In this document: one piece after another, positions 15,247-19,652 of the stretch
Layout: the number at the start of each line of letters is the position of its first letter
How positions within the stretch are numbered: the first letter of the stretch is position 1
From: Candidatus Sulfotelmatobacter sp.
GTDB lineage: Bacteria > Acidobacteriota > Terriglobia > Terriglobales > Acidobacteriaceae
Direction of reading: 5' to 3'
Assembly (NCBI GenBank): GCA_030044775.1
Contig: JASICF010000159.1
Coordinates: forward strand, 1-19,652
DNA: 19,652 bases
Made by a program: the position numbers and the translations under genes
Notes under the pieces: model-generated
Database searches by the model: none
The model's input: only the letters and a program-made list of their open reading frames with translations
What the model was told of the DNA's origin: nothing

Positions 15247-15890
15247 ACGCCGCCGCGCGATTCGCTCTCGCTGCCGGATTAATTGTCTTTACGGCAGTCC
15301 TCCTGCAGGTGCGCGGCCACACCGAAATTGTTCCGCCGCATCGGCAGCTTTCATCCTTTCCCGAACAGTTGGGAAATTGGAGCGGCACCGACATCGCCTT
15401 GGATAAAGACACTCTGGCGGTGCTCGGACCGGGCGACTTCATGGAACGCATTTATGAGGATCCCTCCGGCCAATCGCCGGTGGTCGATCTTTTTCTCGCG
15501 TATTTTGCCAGCCAGCGCACCGGTGACACGATCCACTCTCCGCAGAATTGCCTGCCCGGCGCGGGTTGGAACCCCGAACAAAAGCAGATCATCACTCTTT
15601 CCCTGCCCGGCCATGTGCCTTTTCGCGCCAACCGTTACGTGATCTCCAAGGCTGAGTCGAAGCGGCTCGTCTTGTATTGGTATTGGGCGCACGATCGCGG
15701 GGTCGCCAGCGAGTACTGGGCCAAGTTCTATTTGGTAAAGGATGCAATCCGACTGAATCGCAGCGACGGGGCTCTGGTGCGGATCACGATCTCCATGCTG
15801 CCGGGCGAAAGTCCCGACGCGGCCGAGCAGCGCGCTTTGCCATTTGCCGATCAAGTTGCACCGCTCCTGAACCAATACATTCCTCGCTAA
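15243..15890 (+). CDS. epsI: Exosortase-associated protein EpsI (DUF3485)
   Basis: A 215-residue protein with one N-terminal helix (about 5-23), anchoring the rest in the periplasm. It carries the family hallmark HSPQNCLPGAGW (98-109), with Cys103 conserved, preceded by DLFLAYFASQRTGDTI, and ends near FADQVAPLLNQYIPR. EpsI proteins are encoded beside or fused to exosortases; their biochemical role is not settled, though involvement in processing or EPS assembly is assumed. The GTG start at 15243 overlaps the exosortase TGA as GTGA, a translational-coupling arrangement. A 113-nt gap follows before the permease gene, and I see no clear terminator in it. Confidence 0.93.
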   Translation: MNAAARFALAAGLIVFTAVLLQVRGHTEIVPPHRQLSSFPEQLGNWSGTDIALDKDTLAVLGPGDFMERIYEDPSGQSPVVDLFLAYFASQRTGDTIHSPQNCLPGAGWNPEQKQIITLSLPGHVPFRANRYVISKAESKRLVLYWYWAHDRGVASEYWAKFYLVKDAIRLNRSDGALVRITISMLPGESPDAAEQRALPFADQVAPLLNQYIPR

Positions 15891-15991
15891 ATCGCGCTGC
15901 CGTTGCTTTATGTCCGTCTCAGCTTTTCTCCTGTGTTCTCCGTACCGTCTGTGATAAATCAATACGAAGCCAGCGACTCGACTCTGACCAC

Positions 15992-15997
15992 AGGAAA
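15992..15997 (+). promoter_or_regulatory. Ribosome binding site fixing the permease start
   Basis: AGGAAA ends 6 nt before TTG 16004. It decides the start, because the frame stays open far upstream to 15677 through the end of epsI and no ATG lies near the conserved N-terminus. Confidence 0.65.
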
Positions 15998-16003
15998 ACT
16001 CGA

Positions 16004-17482
16004 TTGCCTGAATTCAACGCGGATGCCGACCCCAAGGAACGAGTCTCCTTCGTCTCATCGGGATTGTCGATTGCCGAGGCGGAAGATCCCAACCGCCCGA
16101 AGCGCGTGCTTGGCCTGCGCGATCTGATCTTGTTCTACGTGGTAACTGGCATCAGCCTGCGCTGGATTGCCACCGCCGCCGCTGCCGGTCCAAGTTCAAT
16201 CGTCATTTGGATTGGCGCCTGGTTTTGCTTTTATCTTCCGCTGGCGTTGTCGGTGTTGGAGCTTTCGTCGCGTTATCCCGGAGAAGGCGGATTGTACGTG
16301 TGGAGCAAGCATGCGTTTGGGGATTTTTCCGGGTTTATGTCTGCCTGGACGTACTGGACCAGCAACCTTCCTTTTTTTCCGGCGGTGCTTTATTTCGCGG
16401 CCAGCAATATTCTCTTCATGCGCGAGAATGCCTGGGCTCACTTTTCGAACAATGCTGCGTTCTACGTAGTTTTTTCCCTGATCACATTAAGCCTGGCAAC
16501 GGTGCTGAACATCGTTGGGCTCGATATCGGCAAATGGCTGAACAATGCCGGCGCGCTCGCTATGTGGATTCCGGCAGCGATTGTCATCGTGATGGGGTTG
16601 GTTGCGTGGCATCGTTACGGCTCGGCGACTTCATTCACCGTGCATTCCATGACGCCCAGCACGCATTTCAACGACATCATTTTCTGGTCGGTGCTGACGT
16701 TCGCCTTCGGCGGCTGTGAGACGGCATCGTTCATGGGAGAGGAGATCAAGAATCCCCGCCGCACGCTGCCTTTCGCTCTTATCATTGCCGGAGTTACGGT
16801 GGCGCTCTGCTACATCGGCGGAACCGCCGCTGTCTTGCTGGCAATTCCATCCAATGAAGTAAACAGTCTTCAGGGTCTGGTGCAGGCCGTTTCGAAAACC
16901 GCATCGCGTGTGGGTTTTCCCGGAGTTTTGCCGCTGGCTGCATTTCTGATCGCACTCAGTAATATCGGCGCCTGCGGCGCATATCTGGGAGCGGTGGCGC
17001 GCCTGCCGTTTGTGGCTGGGATCGACCGTCTACTCCCTCCAGCATTCGGTTCTCTCCATCCCCGGTGGAAAACTCCGTGGGTAGCACTGCTCACCCAGTT
17101 CGTGCTTGGCGTGGTGTTCATTCTTCTCGGACAGGCCGGAACCAGCGTGAAAGGCGCGTACGACGTGCTGGTCAGCCTTGGTGTGATCTTTTACTTCATT
17201 CCGTACTTGTACTTGTTTGGCGCGATGATCAAATTGCAGCGCGAACCGGCCGGAACCCAGGTGATTCGAGTGCCGGGAGGAAAGTTCGCGGCAATATTCG
17301 TCGCCGCCGTCGGCTTCCTCACCACCGCCTTGACCATTGCCCTTTCGTTGGTTCCTCAGCCCGATGAAGCAAACAAGCCGCTCGCCCTATTCAAAGTGCT
17401 TGGCGGGACGCTGGCCCTACTGCTGGTGGGCGTGTGGTTGTACTCGGCGGGACTGAAAAACAAATGTGACTTTCGGACTTAG
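16004..17482 (+). CDS. APC-superfamily amino acid permease
   Basis: A 492-residue transporter with about 12 helices and a ~38-residue hydrophilic N-terminus. The family signature runs from GLRDLILFYVV (37-47) through SLRWIATAAAAGPSS (51-65), the unwound helix-1 region with small residues for substrate binding, to YPGEGGLYVWSKHAFG (91-106). FGGCETASFMGEEIKNPRRT, further on, matches the helix 6 to loop region of the AA_permease_2 group. The substrate is not predictable; amino acids or polyamines by proton coupling are usual. It uses a TTG start with a good AGGAAA site. It follows epsI in the same direction, but its function does not obviously relate to EPS, so sharing a transcript may be incidental. 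Confidence 0.88.
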   Translation: MPEFNADADPKERVSFVSSGLSIAEAEDPNRPKRVLGLRDLILFYVVTGISLRWIATAAAAGPSSIVIWIGAWFCFYLPLALSVLELSSRYPGEGGLYVWSKHAFGDFSGFMSAWTYWTSNLPFFPAVLYFAASNILFMRENAWAHFSNNAAFYVVFSLITLSLATVLNIVGLDIGKWLNNAGALAMWIPAAIVIVMGLVAWHRYGSATSFTVHSMTPSTHFNDIIFWSVLTFAFGGCETASFMGEEIKNPRRTLPFALIIAGVTVALCYIGGTAAVLLAIPSNEVNSLQGLVQAVSKTASRVGFPGVLPLAAFLIALSNIGACGAYLGAVARLPFVAGIDRLLPPAFGSLHPRWKTPWVALLTQFVLGVVFILLGQAGTSVKGAYDVLVSLGVIFYFIPYLYLFGAMIKLQREPAGTQVIRVPGGKFAAIFVAAVGFLTTALTIALSLVPQPDEANKPLALFKVLGGTLALLLVGVWLYSAGLKNKCDFRT

Positions 17483-17521
17483 CAGACACGTTCGTAACTT
17501 AGAAACAGCGCGAGCATAAGC

Positions 17522-17527
17522 TAGTAT
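17522..17527 (+). promoter_or_regulatory. Weak candidate -10 element before PH-domain gene
   Basis: TAGTAT lies 16 nt before the ATG at 17544. The hexamer 17 nt upstream is TTAGAA, which matches TTGACA at only three positions. The 61-nt gap between permease and PH-domain gene contains no other candidate. Confidence 0.2.
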
Positions 17528-17543
17528 CTACGGCGACGACCTC

Positions 17544-18155
17544 ATGGGACCAATCGATCCAGAGACGGCGCTCAAGCTTCAGCCCGAATTGATATCGGGC
17601 GAAAGTTTGCTGTGGGCGGGGCAGCCAAATCCAAGGGTCCTTTTTCACTCCGACGATTGGACGGCGATCCCGTTCAGCGTGATGTGGGCAGGTTTCTCAA
17701 TTTTCTGGGAGGCCAGTGCGCTTGGTTATTGGGGACACCCCACACATTCCGCTCCGGCGTTTTTTGTTTTCTGGGGCGTGCCGTTCGTGCTGCTTGGCCA
17801 ATACCTGCTGTGGGGACGCTTTTTTTACGATGCATGGATCAAGCGGCGTACTTACTACGCTGTCACAGACCGGCGCGTGATGGTTTTGCAGGAAGGCTTC
17901 AAACGAAAGACCAACTTCACCTACATCGACGCCATCCCAACCATTGAGCGGGACGGCGGGCAGACGGGCACGATCTGGTTCGGGGCGAGATATCCAGTGG
18001 TCGCGGGCCGTGGCCAGAGGGGCAGGCGATTGAGCCGCTTCGACGTTGGAGACGTGCCGGTGTTTGCAGACATCGATGACAAGGATTCGGTCTATCGGAC
18101 GGTCGTTGATTTGCGGCAGCGTGCCGGGCGCGCGGAGTCGGCGTTTGCGCGCTAA
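17544..18155 (+). CDS. PH-domain-like membrane protein
   Basis: A 203-residue protein. It starts with a short soluble part ending in the common prefix ESLLWAGQPNP (20-30), then has two helices (about 40-62 and 72-96). A bacterial PH-like domain follows, beginning RRTYYAVTDRRVMVLQEG (101-118); the TxYxVTDRRV pattern is typical of bPH proteins. The tail is Arg-rich. Function is unknown; such proteins sit in the inner membrane with the PH fold in the cytoplasm. Only a weak ribosome site precedes the ATG. The gene ends 11 nt from the stop of the convergent DUF4188 gene. Confidence 0.75.
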   Translation: MGPIDPETALKLQPELISGESLLWAGQPNPRVLFHSDDWTAIPFSVMWAGFSIFWEASALGYWGHPTHSAPAFFVFWGVPFVLLGQYLLWGRFFYDAWIKRRTYYAVTDRRVMVLQEGFKRKTNFTYIDAIPTIERDGGQTGTIWFGARYPVVAGRGQRGRRLSRFDVGDVPVFADIDDKDSVYRTVVDLRQRAGRAESAFAR

Positions 18156-18160
18156 GAAGT

Positions 18161-18178
18161 AAAGCCTCAGCCGGCTTT
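18161..18178. terminator. Possible short bidirectional terminator between convergent genes
   Basis: AAAGCC-TCAGCC-GGCTTT gives 6-bp arms at the junction of two convergent genes, with short A and T runs built into the stem. No longer U-tract follows on either strand, so termination strength would be low. Confidence 0.25.
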
Positions 18179-18694
18179 CCTGCGTTCTGCATCTTCGTAG
18201 AGTTCCTTTTCCGCCACGACTGCTTCTCCAGCAGAACGCATACCAGCGCGGGCAGCCGCGCCAAACATCGGTCCTCGGGCAGGGAGGATCGGCGCAAAAC
18301 TCATGAATCCAATCTTGGGCACGATATCGTCGTAGATGGCTTCCATGCCTCCGTGTCGCAGATACGTCTCATGCCAGAAGCCCGTCCCACCCGAGTCTTT
18401 CAGAAACTTCTGCCACCACTCGCGATGCGGATCTGAGCGCGTCCACTTCATCAGCGATTCCTGATCGCGCCAGTACTGGCGTATGCCCGCATGCGGCGGG
18501 AACATAGAAAACAAAAACGTTTCGTGCCGGAGGAGGCCATCGGGAAGCGCGTCAGCAGAAGCAGCGATCTTCGGACCGAATCCCATGAGCGTCTTGATTC
18601 CGGTGATCCGGTTTACGCGCATTCCGAGATAAATGACGACGAGATCGGGATATGCCGAAAGATCTACCGTTCGCCGCTGGACTCGCGTGGACAT
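18167..18694 (-). CDS. DUF4188 / monooxygenase-family protein
   Basis: A 175-residue soluble protein resembling the DUF4188 group (annotated as a monooxygenase family of dimeric alpha/beta barrel type). Recognisable stretches are RRTVDLSAYPDLVVIYLGMRV (starting near residue 7), MFPPHAGIRQYWRD (64-77) and SGGTGFWHETYLRHGGMEAIYDD (starting at 101). No enzymatic activity is established for the family as far as I know, and the label rests on fold resemblance. ATG 18694 fits the usual N-terminus; the same frame stays open to 19027, but that extension is antibody-like noise overlapping the GcvT gene in another frame and is rejected. No good Shine-Dalgarno is seen, and the gene lies 29 nt after the aminomethyltransferase stop, so it is probably co-transcribed with it. 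Confidence 0.75.
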   Translation of the reverse strand: MSTRVQRRTVDLSAYPDLVVIYLGMRVNRITGIKTLMGFGPKIAASADALPDGLLRHETFLFSMFPPHAGIRQYWRDQESLMKWTRSDPHREWWQKFLKDSGGTGFWHETYLRHGGMEAIYDDIVPKIGFMSFAPILPARGPMFGAAARAGMRSAGEAVVAEKELYEDAERRKAG

Positions 18695-18723
18695 GAGATA
18701 CAGGTGGAGGTGCTGACACGATT

Positions 18724-19652
18724 TTACACCGTGCTTGCGGTCTTCCGCGGTGGATTGAAGAACGGCATCGCCGTCACCTTCACGTTTGTCTTCAGCCGGA
18801 TCGCTTCGATCGTAATCTCCATTTGCAGCGTCGTGCCGAGTTTCGAATATTCCGTTTCTACACTGGCCAATGCAATCATCTTCTTCAGAATCGGCGACCA
18901 ACTGGTCGTCGTGGCTTTCCCAACTTGCTTGTCGCCTGAATACAGAGGAACGGCAACGCGCGATGCCTGCTGCGGGGCCGCGGGCGTGAGGCCGTGACAC
19001 TCGTAGAGTTGCTCTACATCCGTCCAATCGACTTCCACGCCCACGAACTGGCGGGGCACGCCGTTTTCTGCGTCTTTTTCCAGCGCTCGCTTGCCGATGA
19101 AGTTTTCTTTTTCCAGATGCACCATCTTGGAGAATCCCAACTCGTACGGCGAGTATTTTTGCTGTGGAATCAGCGCCTTCTTCGAACTCGTGTAATCGAC
19201 TTCGATCAGAAGCAATCCAGCCTCGGTTCGCGCCACATCGAGCGCCAGCATTCCCGCTGCATGCAAGTCGAACTGGCGGCCGTTTTGCGTCAGCGCATCC
19301 CAGACTTTGACCGCATCGCCGGCCGGGATCCAGATTTCGTATCCCAGATCGCCGGTATATCCCGTGCGCGAAATATCGACCGGAACGCCGGCGATCTTTC
19401 CGCGCGTCACGCGAAAATACTTCAAGTTCGCGATGTCGGCTTCGGCTACAGCTTTCAGCAGCTTCGCCGAAGTCGGCCCCTGCAAAGCCAGGGCCGCGAT
19501 CTTCTCTGAAATATCCTCGATCCGGACGTCCATGTTCAGGCCGTTTTGCCGGAACCAGCGGAGGCTCGGATCGGCGGCCGTCCAGCGATAGACGTTTTCT
19601 TCGAGCCGCGAAATCGTGCCGTCGTCGATGACCTTGCCCTCTTCATCGCACC
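18724..19652 (-). CDS. gcvT: GcvT-family aminomethyltransferase, N-terminus beyond window
   Basis: The last 308 residues of a folate-binding aminomethyltransferase. The frame is open to the right edge: the first visible residues are CDEEGKVIDDGTISRLEEN, continuous with the methionine at 19533, which is internal rather than the start. ALQGPTSAKLL, SRTGYTGDLGYEIW (the conserved substrate/folate region) and ARTEAGLLLIEVDY match GcvT, and the C-terminal barrel has FIGKRAL and SPILKKMIALASVE. GcvT is the T-protein of the glycine cleavage system, moving a methylene group to tetrahydrofolate. Other gcv genes are not visible, so a related aminomethyltransferase (sarcosine/dimethylglycine type) is possible. 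It is followed by the DUF4188 gene on the same strand. Confidence 0.82.
   Translation of the reverse strand, partial: CDEEGKVIDDGTISRLEENVYRWTAADPSLRWFRQNGLNMDVRIEDISEKIAALALQGPTSAKLLKAVAEADIANLKYFRVTRGKIAGVPVDISRTGYTGDLGYEIWIPAGDAVKVWDALTQNGRQFDLHAAGMLALDVARTEAGLLLIEVDYTSSKKALIPQQKYSPYELGFSKMVHLEKENFIGKRALEKDAENGVPRQFVGVEVDWTDVEQLYECHGLTPAAPQQASRVAVPLYSGDKQVGKATTTSWSPILKKMIALASVETEYSKLGTTLQMEITIEAIRLKTNVKVTAMPFFNPPRKTASTV

Noticed and set aside
15677..16003. Upstream extension of the permease frame through the end of epsI
   Set aside because: The extension encodes Arg/Ser-rich noise overlapping epsI in another frame; TTG 16004 has a good AGGAAA site and gives a normal permease length.
18695..19027. 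111-codon N-terminal extension of the DUF4188 protein
   Set aside because: It is out of frame with the aminomethyltransferase gene it overlaps and has charged low-complexity sequence; the conserved region begins at the internal ATG.

Overview
The window looks like a chromosomal piece of a GC-rich Gram-negative bacterium, most likely an Acidobacteriota member. This assignment is inference from gene content: an exosortase/EpsI pair next to an exopolysaccharide (EPS) locus, plus DUF4188, PH-domain and APC-permease neighbours of the kind I associate with that phylum. About two thirds of the window is one EPS assembly locus of the exosortase (XrtA/PEP-CTERM-associated) type.

Layout. Positions 13882 down to 3315 (minus strand) form a tightly packed run. 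In order it encodes a sigma-54-activator-like regulator, a Wza-type export protein, an outer-membrane beta-barrel protein, a Wzz-type chain-length protein, an ExeA-like AAA ATPase, a CpsD-type tyrosine autokinase, a polyprenyl-phosphate sugar-1-phosphate transferase, a membrane GT2 glycosyltransferase and an O-antigen ligase/polymerase-like protein. Gaps are 46 nt or less, and two junctions are ATGA overlaps. A plus-strand polytopic membrane protein (1665-3380, GT-C-like) interrupts this orientation, overlapping its neighbours at both ends. Beyond it, minus-strand genes resume with a NodB-like deacetylase-family protein and a truncated AsnB-type amidotransferase. Divergent from the main run, after a ~470-nt intergenic region, lie exosortase and epsI (14356-15890, plus strand). 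They are followed by an APC permease and a PH-domain membrane protein. A convergent minus-strand pair (DUF4188 protein and a GcvT-family aminomethyltransferase, cut by the window edge) closes the window.

How the genes fit together. The sugar transferase starts the lipid-linked unit and the GT2 and perhaps GT-C enzymes extend it. The O-antigen-ligase-like protein polymerises or transfers it. Wzz, the tyrosine kinase and the ATPase would control chain length and export, and Wza plus the barrel protein would form the outer envelope path. The deacetylase-like and amidotransferase proteins could modify sugars. Exosortase/EpsI would process PEP-CTERM-type proteins, but no such substrate is seen here.

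Most notable points: the regulator has an AAA+ sigma-54-activator body and Fis-type HTH but lacks the GAFTGA segment, has no receiver domain and has an altered Walker B; a strong match to a -24/-12 (sigma-54) promoter sits just upstream of that regulator; a perfect 17-bp palindrome lies in the overlapping head-to-head start region near 1.7 kb; and a five-codon mini-ORF overlaps the exosortase start.
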